From: Polytrichum commune
Taxonomy: Eukaryota > Streptophyta > Polytrichopsida > Polytrichales > Polytrichaceae
Direction: 5' to 3'
Assembly: GCA_950295325.1 (NCBI GenBank)
Contig: OX485807.1
Span: 32,954,440-33,018,439, forward strand
Length of the DNA: 64,000 bases
The position numbers were made by a program, and so were the translations under genes. Under the pieces are notes generated by a model, which did not search any database, was not told the origin of the DNA, and worked only from the letters and a program-made list of their open reading frames with translations. Below are positions 46,231 through 58,100 of this stretch, piece by piece (position 1 is the stretch's first letter; each line of letters starts with the position of its first letter).

Positions 46231-49200
46231 AAGAGCTTCCAGAGAGAAGGAAGAAAATAGTCTTTATGTGAACCATAGAATATAGTGCCACCTATGTGCT
46301 TTCCACATTGACATGGAAGCCGTTTGTTTGCCATTATCCAAAGAAAGGTACAAGAGAAACAATTAGATAGCAACTTTCACCAGTGTTGTTGTTAAAATCT
46401 AACAAATGCTTTTTTCTTTTCTTTTTTGTCTTGAGTCATCCCAAAAGTTTAACCATAAACCTGTGGGGACATGTTTTTACTAAAGCCCCTCGTAATCCAC
46501 GACTACGTATGGGACGATCCAACCGCTAGTTACAGATGGGCAGGTTTGAGCTTGAGAAAGAACTGGTTCAAGTTCAAGACTTCAGGAAAATCACCGATCG
46601 TTTTAGAAGAATCTATTAACCATACCTTAAATTAATGAGGAAAACCAGAAGAAATAAAATGTAAGCGGTTGGACTTGGAAACACTTTGCTCTCAACTGGT
46701 GTTGTCCAAAATCTGGACGAGTTGACACAGTCGAGGGGAGCCTTAATCCCAAACTTATAAGGTGGCTACATCCCACATCATATCATTGCAAGCCTTCTTG
46801 TTCTTGTGCTTCATTAGAATATCGAGTTGACATATCCTGGACCTTTTCAGTGCATTTGGTTTGAGTCATGCAGTCCATGTGTTAACCACTTATTCAGTTT
46901 CGAGAGTTGCAAATCAGGTGCTCTGATGTCTATGCAGAAAATCCTTGAAGGAGTCACCTGCAGGATGAGGATCAGTCAAGGAGTCATTACCAATAAGCCA
47001 ATAATATACTACTACCTTGACAGGTTCCTAATTCCTAACACATTCCCAGCCTTACCATGAGCATAGTGTGAACACATGATATGCTCCCGAGCGTTGGATA
47101 AGGCCATGAAGCAGGGTTCGGGAGATTTTTGAGCTCAACCAGCTAAAATCCGCCCCTTCACAACTTCTACCGGTTTGTTCAAGATTTGATCGGTTGCAGA
47201 CTTGTTGCCATTAATTTGGACCGGCCAATATCTTATGTATTTTTTTCAAGTGCCAGCTAATTTCCTCTTCATTGTAAAGACAACCGGCCAAAAACTTGGG
47301 CATTGATAAGTAAGTTGGTTTTCCAATGTAGCAAAATTATATCTACAAACAACGTACACCATTCAACAACAATGTCCAAAGAACATATCAACATACAACA
47401 ATAATATGTAATGATATCAACATCCAACAACAATGATCAACAATTTATCCATGGCATGAGTTAAACCTAAAATAACCCATCAACCGGTTGATGGCCATGG
47501 ATTTACTCTTCTATCATACCTAGGTCTTAAAACCTCGTATTAGATTTGAGGCCACATGATAAAAGAGTAACCTAACATACCATACTATATACAAAAATGA
47601 AATTCATCAACTGTTAGAGTCAAAATTAGCAGTATCATCTTCACCTTCAAGAGGAAAACACCCTGAAAGGTATGGATGTGAAAACAACCATCTAAACTTT
47701 ATAGAGTTCCTCCATAAAGCTATGGCTTCCATTAGTACGTTATCAAGATCACCACGAAGATCTTCCATAGACACACGCATAATACATTCTAAATGCTAGC
47801 CGTCAACAATGAAATGCAATAATGAAGCAAAAGCTTCGCATGTCCGCCATTCACCAAATCACTACAAGCCTATAATGAACACATAACCTAAACCCTAGAA
47901 CCAGATGATATCCGGCCCTAGATGAATCAAACCGGATGAAATCCGCCTATTTCACATCTGGGTAAAAATCCTCCTCCTCAAAATGGTTGCCAGTTGAAAT
48001 CCGTTTATTTATTTATTTTAAAAGAACCAGTTTCACATCCTCCACTTTCCCAATTTAACCTGACTTTTCACAAAACCAACCGGCCGCCATTACACTAAAT
48101 ACCGGTTCTCCCCGGACATTGCCATGAAGCTAGGAATTTTCTGAAAGGAGCAACTTGTGATCTCATGTTAAGTTTAAGATTTGTATTATGCAATTTTTAG
48201 TGTTTCCTTGTTACTGGGGAATTGGAGGAGTAGTCTTAAGAATGTGCCAACAAACAGTCATCAATATAAAATGTTAGTTCTTGTCAATTGAGATATGAAG
48301 TACATCTTGACAGAATGATTGCCAAACTGTAATCACAATCAAGGAAAAATAAATGAATGGGCCTTCCTCCATTTTGGGGTGATCAGTGTGGGGAGCCCCA
48401 AAGCATTTAGAAACTAAATGGTATCAACCGATGATTAATATGAAACCTAAAGGTTCAGCTGAGAATTGGGGTAAAGACCTATTAGGTCATGCACGCATTC
48501 CGTGGCCAATCACAATCACAAAACAAATTTGAAGGGTGTAATGGATAATCATGGCAGTCTGTGTTACCATAGGAGTGAGGCTAGTTCATCTCTGGAGTGA
48601 CAAGATAATTATTTATGTGGATGAAAGCACTTCATAAGGCTTTTTGGAAAATTTTCAATAATCTCATTATTGAAAATTTCAGGATAGGTATTGAAAATAC
48701 CAGTATCTTATTAAAATGATGGAGATAGCATGATTTTGCATACAGTTTGTTGCTTCCATACAAAACTCCATCACAATAACTCCAAGATTTCGCATGTTTT
48801 CGTATTTATGTTTTTCCTAAATAATTAGTAATGAACTAGGGTCACTGCTAGGGTAATATTTATTGTGCTCATTGGTCATTTGATTTGCTTGGGTCATAGT
48901 TTATCACTTCTTGCACGCTTCAGCTTTTCCCTTTGGAGCACATAAGTCATAATCCTGGAGCTTACTAGGGCTAACTTGAACACAATGTTCGTGAAAGCAA
49001 GGAAGAGAGAGAAAGAGGGAATGACAAGGAAGGCCGAGGAAGGATGGAAGAGGAGGGAAGATTGATGTTAAGGAAGGAGCACCTTAAACCAAGACATCAC
49101 CCAACCCAACACCCTTGAAATCTGTCATAAATGAGTACATGTTGATCTTGAGAATGTTCACCATGTGAACATCAGGCGCCCCTAACAGTTTTGGTTGCCA

Positions 49201-49811
49201 ACATAGTTTTCACTTGAAAATTTTGTATTTATTTCAAAGTTCGGCGGAAAAAAAGAAAAGAAAACCTAGCAGTACACATGGTCTCCTTTTTTTTCCTACC
49301 TGAGAACAATTTTTTTCGGTTCATACAATCTCTCTCTAAACATTTATAGAATATTGTTAAGGGGGATCCGTATAAGAGCCATAGATGATAAGAGGGTCTC
49401 AATGTGAGATGGATTTTTTTTAAATGGGCCATTGAGACCAAAGAAAAAAACCAATCCCTTTTTAAATGTCAGTCCATTTAACCCTGTGAAGCACAGGGAG
49501 GAAGCGCCACTACACTAGCAGGTCAGCTTCAATGCACGTGTGGATTATTGGCCATAGCAACCAGGACAAATGAATCCCAATAGGTTAGTCACCCCAACTC
49601 TTTGATGCTTCATGAATGGAATCAGGCAGTTGTATGGACACATGTAAGAGTGCAACTTTCTTCAAGAGGTTGACATCTCCTTTACACTTGTGCAATGCAT
49701 CACAAGTTTGCACTTGAGTCATGTGGCCGGGGAATAATACCTCACTACTGTCATGTTGTGGATCCCTTGTATTTGTTTCTTTTGCTCAATCTTTGCAGCA
49801 TTAATAGAGCT
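46231..49811. other. gene-free stretch
   Basis: No gene recognised. Repeated CCGG-containing words (AACCGG, GGCCG, ACCGGTT) between about 47120 and 48130 give this part a composition different from its flanks, probably a degraded element. A near-perfect hairpin (GAAAATTTTCAATAAT, then its inverse after CTC) lies at about 48648-48681. The 48990-49080 segment is purine-rich (GAAGGA/GAGAGA). Confidence 0.4.
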
Positions 49812-50170
49812 CTCCTCTAACTCAAAATAACTTTTGGTTGGGGTTGGTTGTTTTGCATACAATACCTTCCACCTTTGGCAAGTATCTGGTGTGTGTTCGG
49901 AGGTAGTATGCAGATTCAAACAAAGAACACACTACATCGGTCCATTGGGGGTAAATCTCATTTTGGCGTGTGGAGAGGTGCTAAAATGAGTTTGGACCTC
50001 AACAAACCGAAATATTTTGCTCTTCGTGCAAATTCAAATTCAAATTCAAACACAACCTCCACGCATGCACCACTAGTGGAGAATTTTCTTTGATATTGTA
50101 TGCAGAACAACCAATAGAACATCATAAGGGACCAACTCCCAACAAAAAGTTCCATTGAGTTGGAAGGAGA
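49812..50170. mobile_element. MITE-like element, family C copy 1
   Basis: The left end reads TCTAACTCAAAATAACTTTT followed by GGTTGGG, and the right end, reversed, reads TCCAACTCAATGGAACTTTT followed by TGTTGGG. The ends are thus inverted repeats of about 30 bp. The interior matches 60131-60436 (GGTTGTTTTGCA-ACAATACCTTCCA, AACAAAGAACAC, AAAATGAGTTTGG). No clean target duplication was found. It is non-coding and lies about 180 bp past the stop of the permease gene. Confidence 0.65.
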
Positions 50171-50347
50171 CCTCTGACAAAGTATGTGGGTGAATAATTG
50201 GAACCCATGACCAAAACATGTGAAGGTCAATGAGTGCAACCATCAAGAATGATAATGAAGTGTAGAAGAAGGCTTGGAAGAAATTTGTGCACACTTACCT
50301 GAATCTGCATTTGATGAATTGCGGACAACATTCGGCAACAGACTGTT

Positions 50348-51856
50348 TTATAAAGCAACAAGCCTGAGGAGCCCAGATTCTTCAAAATGAATCTCGTGAA
50401 TCGGTTGCAGAACCGATCCACCGACCTCCGGCAATGGAATAATTTTCGGAGCAGCTCGAAAGTTGAACCATCTCCTCTCCTTGGCAACTTCCAAGCCAGG
50501 GTAGATAAGAAACCCAAGCACCGAAATGCACACACTCAACACAAGTGTCTTAATGGAAGCCACGAGTATAATAGACAACAGGAGCATGGTTGCAGGGAGC
50601 AGCATGATGATCACTCCCATGGTGCTTAACGGAATTCGAAAGGGGCGGGACAGGTTAGGTTTCTGGATCCTCAGCCATATGAAAGCTGCAAATTCGAGGA
50701 GCATCCCAAAGCAGTATAAGAAGTTGAGAAACTCAATGATCTCCTGGAACGTCATCCAGGAGAGGAGGATGACACCAGCAGCTGAGCAGAGGATGCCAAG
50801 GGATGGAGTGCCATACTTCGATCGATACTCGAACGCTTGCGGTAACATTCCAACCTCTCCCATTCCCAGGAGCTGGAACGAGTCACTACTCATCTCAGCT
50901 TCAAACAAACCCATGTTGGAAAGAGTGGCCGCAATCTCAATCCACCATTTAAGATTAATGCCTCCGAGGGTGAATGCTATGTCAGCCAAGTACCCATCCT
51001 CCCAGTCATTTCGGTTGAGTTCAACTGCACCAGTTCCTGCAAGCAGCGGTACAATATAAGAGAAGATGACCAGCACCACAGCCCATAGTAAAGCTTTCGG
51101 AAGAGTCTTGGCAGGCTTGTCGACTTCCCCTGCCAAAGTACTCACGGAGTCCCAGTAGTTCAAGTTCCAGAACAACGTGTTGAGATACCCTCGCCAATTT
51201 GTGTCTTGTAAGTCCATCACGATCCATCTCTGGGGTTGAATCTTCGGGATGGACAGCAAACTGAAGACGAGAAAGGGGAGCAACGTGAATGCGGTGAGTG
51301 CCACTGCAGTGATGCCAACAATTGTAAGCCCTCGGTAGTTTAGGTAAGTTAACCCAACTGTTGTCACCAAAAGAGCAGAAAATCTTGCAGGTCCTTTAGC
51401 GAGTGCAGGGATGCCTCGTTTGAGGTAATCGAGGAAGAGAACTGGGTATAATGCGTTGTCTGTTACTCCACTCATCCATTTCCACCATCCTTCTTGGAAC
51501 CCCCAGAATGGACCGAATGCTGCAGCCGTCCAGACCACATAGCCTCCATTTTCAGGGAACGTAGTGGCGAGCTCGGCGGTGACCAGAGCTTCCGGAATGC
51601 ACCAGATGAATGGGAAGATGAGGAATCCGAGAAGCGCAAGAAGTGGCCCGCCTGATTTTACCGAATCTTCAAGCCCGAATGGACCTCCGGAGACTTCATA
51701 GAAAATTAGGGCAACTAATGGCAGAGTGGACAGTTTCCCTAATGTTCTCGGAGACCGCTGCGATCGCGGGGTGGAATTCTCGCTCACCGGTGTGCATGTG
51801 CCGATTTCGTCGAGTTTGAAGCCGGATAGGAATAGGAACGGCAGAGGTTCCCTCAT
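50348..51856 (-). CDS. polyamine uptake transporter (APC superfamily, PUT/LAT type)
   Basis: A 502-residue intronless permease, the usual length and structure for plant PUT/LAT proteins, which import polyamines such as putrescine and spermidine (and paraquat) by proton coupling at the plasma membrane or internal membranes. About twelve hydrophobic segments are visible. The substrate-site glycine motif is in the first helix (EVSGGPFG, residues 54-61). Family motifs include [10 protein letters not shown] (100-109), FGPFWGFQEGWWKW (114-127), DNALYPVLFLDYL (133-145), NYWDSVSTLAGEV (about 229-241) and RPFRIP near residue 395. The N-terminal 40 residues are Ser/Thr/Pro-rich and variable in the family. 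The start is the only ATG giving the full first helix. The frame is fully intact, so the gene is probably active. Which polyamine is carried cannot be told from sequence. Confidence 0.93.
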   Translation of the reverse strand: MREPLPFLFLSGFKLDEIGTCTPVSENSTPRSQRSPRTLGKLSTLPLVALIFYEVSGGPFGLEDSVKSGGPLLALLGFLIFPFIWCIPEALVTAELATTFPENGGYVVWTAAAFGPFWGFQEGWWKWMSGVTDNALYPVLFLDYLKRGIPALAKGPARFSALLVTTVGLTYLNYRGLTIVGITAVALTAFTLLPFLVFSLLSIPKIQPQRWIVMDLQDTNWRGYLNTLFWNLNYWDSVSTLAGEVDKPAKTLPKALLWAVVLVIFSYIVPLLAGTGAVELNRNDWEDGYLADIAFTLGGINLKWWIEIAATLSNMGLFEAEMSSDSFQLLGMGEVGMLPQAFEYRSKYGTPSLGILCSAAGVILLSWMTFQEIIEFLNFLYCFGMLLEFAAFIWLRIQKPNLSRPFRIPLSTMGVIIMLLPATMLLLSIILVASIKTLVLSVCISVLGFLIYPGLEVAKERRWFNFRAAPKIIPLPEVGGSVLQPIHEIHFEESGLLRLVAL

Positions 51857-51867
51857 CGGATGAAATT

Positions 51868-52112
51868 CGGAAGGTTCTTTCCAACCTTCCTGGAAACCCT
51901 AGAAACCCTTGAATGGTCCAAACGCTGCAGCTGTCCAGACCACATAGCCTCCGTTCTCGGAGAACGTTGTGGTGAGCTCTTCGGGGATGCACCATATGAA
52001 TGGACAGATGAGGAATCCAAGTAGCGGAGGCCGCCTGATCTCACCAAATCCTCCAGCCCGAACTGACCATTGGAGACTTCATAGCAAAATTAGGGCCACT
52101 AACTAACGGCAG
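51868..52112 (-). pseudogene. partial duplicate of the polyamine transporter coding region
   Basis: This segment is a diverged copy, in the same orientation, of 51487-51727 of the neighbouring gene (about residues 46-120). Shared stretches include GTCCAGACCACATAGCCTCC and GGAGACTTCATAG. It carries small deletions (one of about 22 bp in the ELVTAELA region) and frameshifts, so it cannot be translated through. It ends only about 11 bp upstream of the intact gene's ATG, so the 5' leader or promoter of the intact gene is made of, or displaced by, this copy. Confidence 0.85.
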
Positions 52113-52123
52113 AATGAATGAGT

Positions 52124-52323
52124 GAAACCGGATGTCAAGCATTTGACATCAGAATGCACGCAAGAAACCCGATGTCAAGCATTTGACATCAGAATGCACG
52201 AATGAAACCCGATGTCGAACATTGGACATCAACATGCATGTAGGAAACCCGATGTCAAACATTGGACATCAGAATGCATGCAGGAAACCCGATGTCAAAC
52301 ATTCGACATCAGAATGCTTGCAA
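52124..52323. repeat. 40-bp minisatellite, five units
   Basis: Five consecutive units of exactly 40 bp starting at 52124, 52164, 52204, 52244 and 52284, each beginning GAAACC and containing an inverted repeat of the form GATGTC-AAGCATTT-GACATC. Later units replace AAGCATTT with AAACATTG or similar. It lies upstream (minus strand) of the transporter gene and its partial copy. It is not a CRISPR array: there are no unique spacers and the genome is eukaryotic. Confidence 0.92.
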
Positions 52324-53329
52324 TCACATAGCCGCTGTGATGTCAATTAACCTGTTTGTGAAGCGGGATAGGAGCAGGAAAGGCAGAGGCTCCCCCTCAT
52401 TCGCTAATGAAATTCTTCAGCTTCTTAATTACCACACATGCTGCTAATGGGCCTCCTCAAAGGTGGATTATATGTAATGACCTCGACCCATTTTTGACAA
52501 GAGGGATGATGCTCGGGCCTCCTCCGTCAGATTAATTTGCAGGGATCTCCCATGTGATCCAATTCTATCAAGCCTTCCTACCATACATGCTGCCAATGGT
52601 TTTCATATGTGGCTTCCAAGCAATGTCGATCGATACATTCTTGACAATAGGGATGATGCTCGGGCCGTTTCCGCCAGAATACTTTGCAGGGCAAATTCCA
52701 TCAACCCTTCTTCGCTTTCGAAATTGGTTTCGCAAGCCCGCAGATTCCATAACTGCAGACTTTAAGAGTTTTGATTGGAAATGTTTACTTGCTTACTTGC
52801 ATCAGAAATGACTTCCGCCAAAAAGAATCTCTCCTAAAATCGGGGCTTGCCAACTCTAATCTGAGCGCATCCTCACCAGAACAACGGGCATCCGATGTCT
52901 ACACTCTGAATTTTGTCAAAAGTTTTTGGAGACCAGGATGAATTCGCAACAAAATATACAAGGAAAACATGCAAGACATCATCGATCACAAACCCGGCCT
53001 CCTCAATTGCACAATATATTCAATACCAGAATTTGATCCACTTCATTGCCACATTGAACTCTAAGTACTACTTAACCTTAGCCATCACATTGGGGCTCCA
53101 CTTTCCTGGCGAGGCCTCGAACGAGACTGAAAACTTGAATGCACTTTCTCTCAGTTAGGTAACACAATTGAAACACATGTCTTTTTGGTGTTCGTTCTTG
53201 GATCCACAATTAACCACACACTAATTAAATATAGGTGTCTGATTAAGATAAGTAACTGACTTAGGTTTGTTTAGTATAAACTTTGCGTTGGATATCATGA
53301 ATGTGGTGAAATTGATGTGGTTACGCTAC
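52324..53329. other. gene-free stretch
   Basis: Contains a small diverged direct duplication: GGGATGATGCTCGGGCC occurs at about 52502 and 52650 with about 60 bp of alignable sequence around each. No gene recognised. Confidence 0.45.
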
Positions 53330-53540
53330 TTATTTGAACATCTACATTCGAGTGGTATATATGACAAGGCTTGTAAATTAAGGAGGGACACTCCCATAAA
53401 CACATTTTAGAACGAGGTGAGGCTAAGTCTGTGCTCAAATTCCAAACATCATTCTAGGTTCAATAATCAACACAATTGAGAGGATGTTTGGTTATTTGTA
53501 GAGAAAGAGGATCTTCACTTTGACCTCTTAAGTTAATAAC
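53330..53540. repeat. dispersed repeat D, copy 3
   Basis: A weaker member of the family at 31480-31700 and 46005-46230; shares CATTCGAGTGGTAT near the start and ATTCTAGGTTCAATAATCAACA further on. Confidence 0.4.
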
Positions 53541-53695
53541 TTTGGCATTCTAACTTTGTGATTTGCAATTGACAATGGGTTGCAATTGCCCACAATCCAA
53601 TTCACTCCACACCAAAATAGATCCAAAATCAATGGAATATCGCCATATGATTCAACTAGAAATGGAAATACGGATAAAATGAAATGCATGTATTG

Positions 53696-53768
53696 CGCGC
53701 CAGGTAGGGGTCGAACCTACGACTTTCTGCTTAGGAAACAGACGCTCTATCCACTGAGCTACAGGCGC
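53696..53768 (-). tRNA. tRNA-Arg (anticodon CCU)
   Basis: A 73-nt cloverleaf on the minus strand: acceptor stem GCGCCTG with CTGGCGC (one U-U mismatch), D arm GCTCAGTGGATAGAGC, anticodon arm TCTGTTTCCTAAGCAGA with anticodon CCT (53733-53735), variable loop AAGTC, T arm GTAGGTTCGACCCCTAC and discriminator G. The internal A box (TAGCTCAGTGG) and B box (GGTTCGACCCC) for polymerase III are intact. No intron. CCA is not encoded, as expected for a nuclear gene. A TTTT run about 15 nt downstream can end transcription. It reads AGG codons. Confidence 0.97.
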
Positions 53769-54787
53769 TTTCACATGCCTACAAGCTCACATATATTATA
53801 TATTATAGAGGACTCAAGGGATTTGGCTTTCCAATTTTCAAGGCAAGTTGATTGTATGTGCTTGGTGTTGAATTCTTAACCAAATGACTTCCTCAACAAG
53901 TGTGTGTTTTCAAAAGTATAAGCAACTTTTACATCTAGGTCATTTATTTTCCTGATTCTCACTTATATTTGATATCATTTCAATACAATGCTTCGTATGT
54001 GGAGCATACATCTATAATTGGTAAGAGGAAATGGTGGGTCATTGAGAGTAACAATCTCAACAATAGCTTTGAGAATCTATAAAGGAAAACCAATAGAAAT
54101 GAACATGACGTGAATTAAGCCCCATTTGGTGTACAAGGCAAACATATATGCAATGTCAGTGTTAGTAGGTGGACAAATTGGTGGGTAATCTAGGGCAGGT
54201 TTACACTAGGTTAAAAGTTCAAAGGAACTCTAAAATTGAGCAATCTTATTGGTCAAGAACAAAATTTACACTAGGGTCCAAGTCCAAGATATGAAAAAAA
54301 AGCAAGTAGCGCTAATGTGGCATCATTTTTCCACTAAATATTGGCATTCCCAACTCAAGAAAATTCTCCTCATGGTTTGAAAAACCAATCTTCAAGTTTA
54401 GGTTCAATTTCGAGTCCAGCAATGAGGTCCAATGAGGGAGTGTTTTGAACCCCAAGTTTCTATATACCACATAACAATACTCTACCTCTCCCCAAGGTCC
54501 CCCTTGTGAAAGAAGGGGGGGGGGGGAGAGAGAGAGAGAGAGGAGCTAATGCAGGCGGGGTGCTTCTTTGAGCTAGTTGCTAGTCAATATCAAATTGCAG
54601 GGATATGTCTAGTAGGTAAACTCACCCTAGATTGACATCTAATGTCGTTATTAATTATAAATTAATGAACAATTCTCATGTTGAATGCACCCAAAATGTG
54701 GGAGAAACCCAAAATAAAAATGACATCATATCCGAGAGATTCCCAACTCCCGCGGAGCATTAATAGACAGCTGAATAATGTTACGGC
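53769..54787. other. gene-free stretch
   Basis: No gene recognised. A G-tract of 12 (54515-54526) runs into a GA microsatellite (to about 54542). The rest is AT-rich intergenic DNA upstream of the MAU2 gene. Confidence 0.5.
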
Positions 54788-54796
54788 AAACCCTAA
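54788..54796 (+). promoter_or_regulatory. telo-box upstream of MAU2
   Basis: AAACCCTAA is a perfect telo-box, about 360 bp before the MAU2 start codon. It is followed within 45 bp by three GGGCC/GGCCC words (54803-54836) that resemble the site II elements often paired with telo-boxes in plant cell-division genes. The function is inferred from position only. Confidence 0.4.
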
Positions 54797-55155
54797 TGAA
54801 AAGGGCCACCCTTAGTTTAAACGGCCCTTGAGGCCCGTATTGTATGGATAGCGAGAACTTTGAAGGGGCCGGTGGAGGTGCCCTAACCCCACACAAAAAT
54901 ACAAGGGCAGGCGGTCTCCGCTCCCAAAGCGGAGGGAAGGCAGTGGATTCCTCTCATCACCTGCAGCGGACACAGATACGATCCATTTCAACTCGAACGA
55001 TCGTTTCTTCAGCTGAAAAGTAGAATCCTCTTTTTACGTAAACAAGCTCATCCGAGCTGGGAGCTCACGAGAAGCGGGAGAAATCTTCTTCCGCTCCAAA
55101 TACTTATTAGCTCCAAAGGAAGTGGAAAAGTGGAGAAATCTTCTTCCAAGTGCAA

Positions 55156-58100
55156 ATGGAAGCGATAGCACAAGGCCTGTGGGCCTTGGCGGAGAAGCAC
55201 GAGAAAGCAGGCTGTATAGCGCAATCCCTAAAATGCTTAGAAGCAATTTGCCAAAGTCACGTGTCGTTCCTGCCAACCGTAGAAGTCAAGACTCGTCTCT
55301 GGATTGCTTCACTTCTTCTCCGCCATTCCGATAATGTCACGTATGCGAGGACTCACCTTGAGCGTGCAGTAAAAACCTTCACCTACTGGAAATGCCTCGA
55401 AATAATGATTGATGATTGATTTGTTTTAAAAAAATTTCCCTTCCAGTTGCTGAATCCCTCTTTGTGTTGCTAGGGTTGGTCATCGAGTGTGAGGTTATGG
55501 TAGATGGACATGGGGTTTGAGGTTTTATGCTTTTGGTGTTACAAATTGCGAATTCAGTACCTCATTATCAAATCGATACAGCAGGTGCTATTTGTTCAGA
55601 AGTGTGCAGAAGTTGCACAAGCTGAGGCGACATTCTTGGCTTAATTTTAAAATTTTCAATTCTGAGACCGGTTATGCATTGCCTATTTACTGATGTAAAT
55701 TTGGGTGCAAAAATGTCTTTATGCTGCTAGGGTTGGTCATACCAATAGAGTTCAAGTATGAGGTTATGGTAGATGGAAATGAGGTTATGTTTTTGGTTCA
55801 ACACATTCAGTAACTCATGACAAAATCGATACAGCAGGTGGCATTTGTTCATAATTATGTGGAGTTGCACAAGCTGAGGACATTCTTGGCTTAATTTAAA
55901 AAATTAGATTCTGAGGTGGGTTATGTACTGCCTGCTCACTAGTAAAAAATCTTGGATGTGTGAATGCAGCAATTGTTACTGAAACAGATACCCACATGTT
56001 TTGAGCTCAAGTTTCGAGCACACAGCTTGCTAAGCCAATGCTACCAACTGGTGGGCACGATTGCGTCCGTGAAACAAAGCCTGAAGAAAGGATTGGAACT
56101 CACCGTCAGTGCAGGGACTGGGTGTGTAAACCAGCCTTTTGGTTTATGTAAATTGACATTTGGAGATTACTCAGTGATTTTTCAACTACTTGTTCGTTGT
56201 AGCCATGTTGATGAGCTGTGTCATATTAGAGGATGTCCCCTGTGGAGCTTATCATTTAAGTGCACTTCTTTTATTATGAGTTTTGTTGTGGCAAATGTAT
56301 TTCAGAATTTCACCCAGAAGCTGGTATTTCTGGATTCGATGTGTAGTGGTGGTGTTTGTGTCTTACATTTTTAGGTAGAGAAATTTATGAAGTAGAGCTG
56401 TTTCTATGGAAGGAAGTTTTGATGGAGTATATCTGGACTTTCCATGTAATTCATATGGCACTTTCGGGTGTTAAGTTTACCTGCATTATGAAGTATTTTT
56501 TTCGTGAATGTCATGTCTGACATTGTCAGTGTAAGATTTTGACAGAGAATCGGCACAACTGTGGGCTTGTAATTTCCATCTGCACCTTGCCAAGGCTCTC
56601 ACCATCGAGGATGATTATATTGGTGCCGTGCGTGCTTTAGACTCAGGGTTGAGAACAGCCAAGCTTATACAGCAGCAACAACTTGAGGTTATAATTTTGT
56701 GTGCATATAAAAACTTGGGCATGGGTGCATGAACATTGGCACTTGATAACTCTCAAATATTGGCTTACTTCAATGGATATCCAACATACATGAACCGAGT
56801 GATTTTTATAGGATGTCCCAAATATTAAACAACCATGGATGTTGGATATCCATAAGATTGCTTTACCCCTCTAGGGCAGTATTGGAAGCCACTTAATGCC
56901 TGGAGGGATAAAGTATTGTCCTCTTGTGACTTATTATTTCTTGGGATCTCAAGAATGTCATGTCCTACTCTTGTTTTGGTGTGCTTTGCTGTCAAACAAA
57001 ACAAACACTCAGCATAAATCAATGACAGATTTTGTAGTAGTTTGAAGAGCATCAACTGACAAGAATCTAATCTTGGAAGCAGATGGTGTTTGTTGTCGCA
57101 AAGTTGCATGTCCAACTTATGCATTGGGAGGAGCCTGCACTTATTGAGGAAACTATTGCTCAGTGTGATGCTTTATTCGCCCAAATTCCAGCAAATCTGG
57201 TACACACTTATGCCCTCTATAATTTAACATCATCTCCTTGATATGAGATTGATTTGTTCTGGAGTAAATGTTCTACAAGACTTAATTCTAAAGGTGAGGA
57301 GGCATCACATCTTAGATGCTAAAAACATATAGATAGGTTAACCCTTCATATAGAAGTGTTTACGTTATTTTCCATCGAGAAGAAGAGGAGGATCATGATG
57401 TTGTCATGGGCAATCTAGAGAACCAGGAATTGTGTGATAGGTGACAGCTTGAGAGTCCAGCTCAAGCAAATTCAATCACCAAATGGTTTACAAATGTGGA
57501 TATCCTTGTGTGTCAACAAATGAGAGGGAGAAGATACAGCATTTGCCGAATGGATTAAAAGTGTGTCAAGTGTCACATAAAGATTGGAGCAGTATTAAGT
57601 TCTTTCATAATTAGTGTGGTTCACACTTTATGATATAAGCGGTGTGTAGTTTGAAATCCAACATGCTATTTTCAGGAGGCTGATTGGGCTCCACAGAATT
57701 TTAACGAAGGAGGTCAAAGAGGTAAAGGATCTGGAGAGTGCAGTTACCGAGTTCTTAAATAGATTTCTTGATGGAACAATTTGAGAAAAAATTATTTGTC
57801 TCGTGTTATGGGAGTTTCTTGAGGTCTTTTTTTTTTCATGATAGGAGTCCGTACTCTTCCTCTTTCGTCAAGACGTTTTTTTGTGGGTTGTTTTTGTAGA
57901 GTCGAACTCATGCAGATCTCCACATCTACAAGGAACTCCTCTACTTGTTTTACCGGCTGCGGGCCTGTGATTACAAGGAAGCTCAAGACCATGTTGCACT
58001 TTTGGACACAATGCTCAGGGAGTTAGAACAGCCAGTAGTTGTGTCCGAACCTCAAACTGACTCTGCGCAATTGCAAGAGCTTCAGCACCAACTTGAGTGG

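Noticed and set aside
50526-51059. 177-codon plus-strand frame
   Set aside because: Antisense shadow of the intact polyamine transporter gene.
52124-52323. Regularly spaced repeat resembling a CRISPR array
   Set aside because: The units are contiguous 40-bp tandem copies without unique spacers, and the DNA is a plant nuclear genome.
57677-57790. Possible extra MAU2 exon or captured gene piece in the intron before exon 5
   Set aside because: Not in MAU2 family order, lacks borders that keep frame, and matches no family I recognise.
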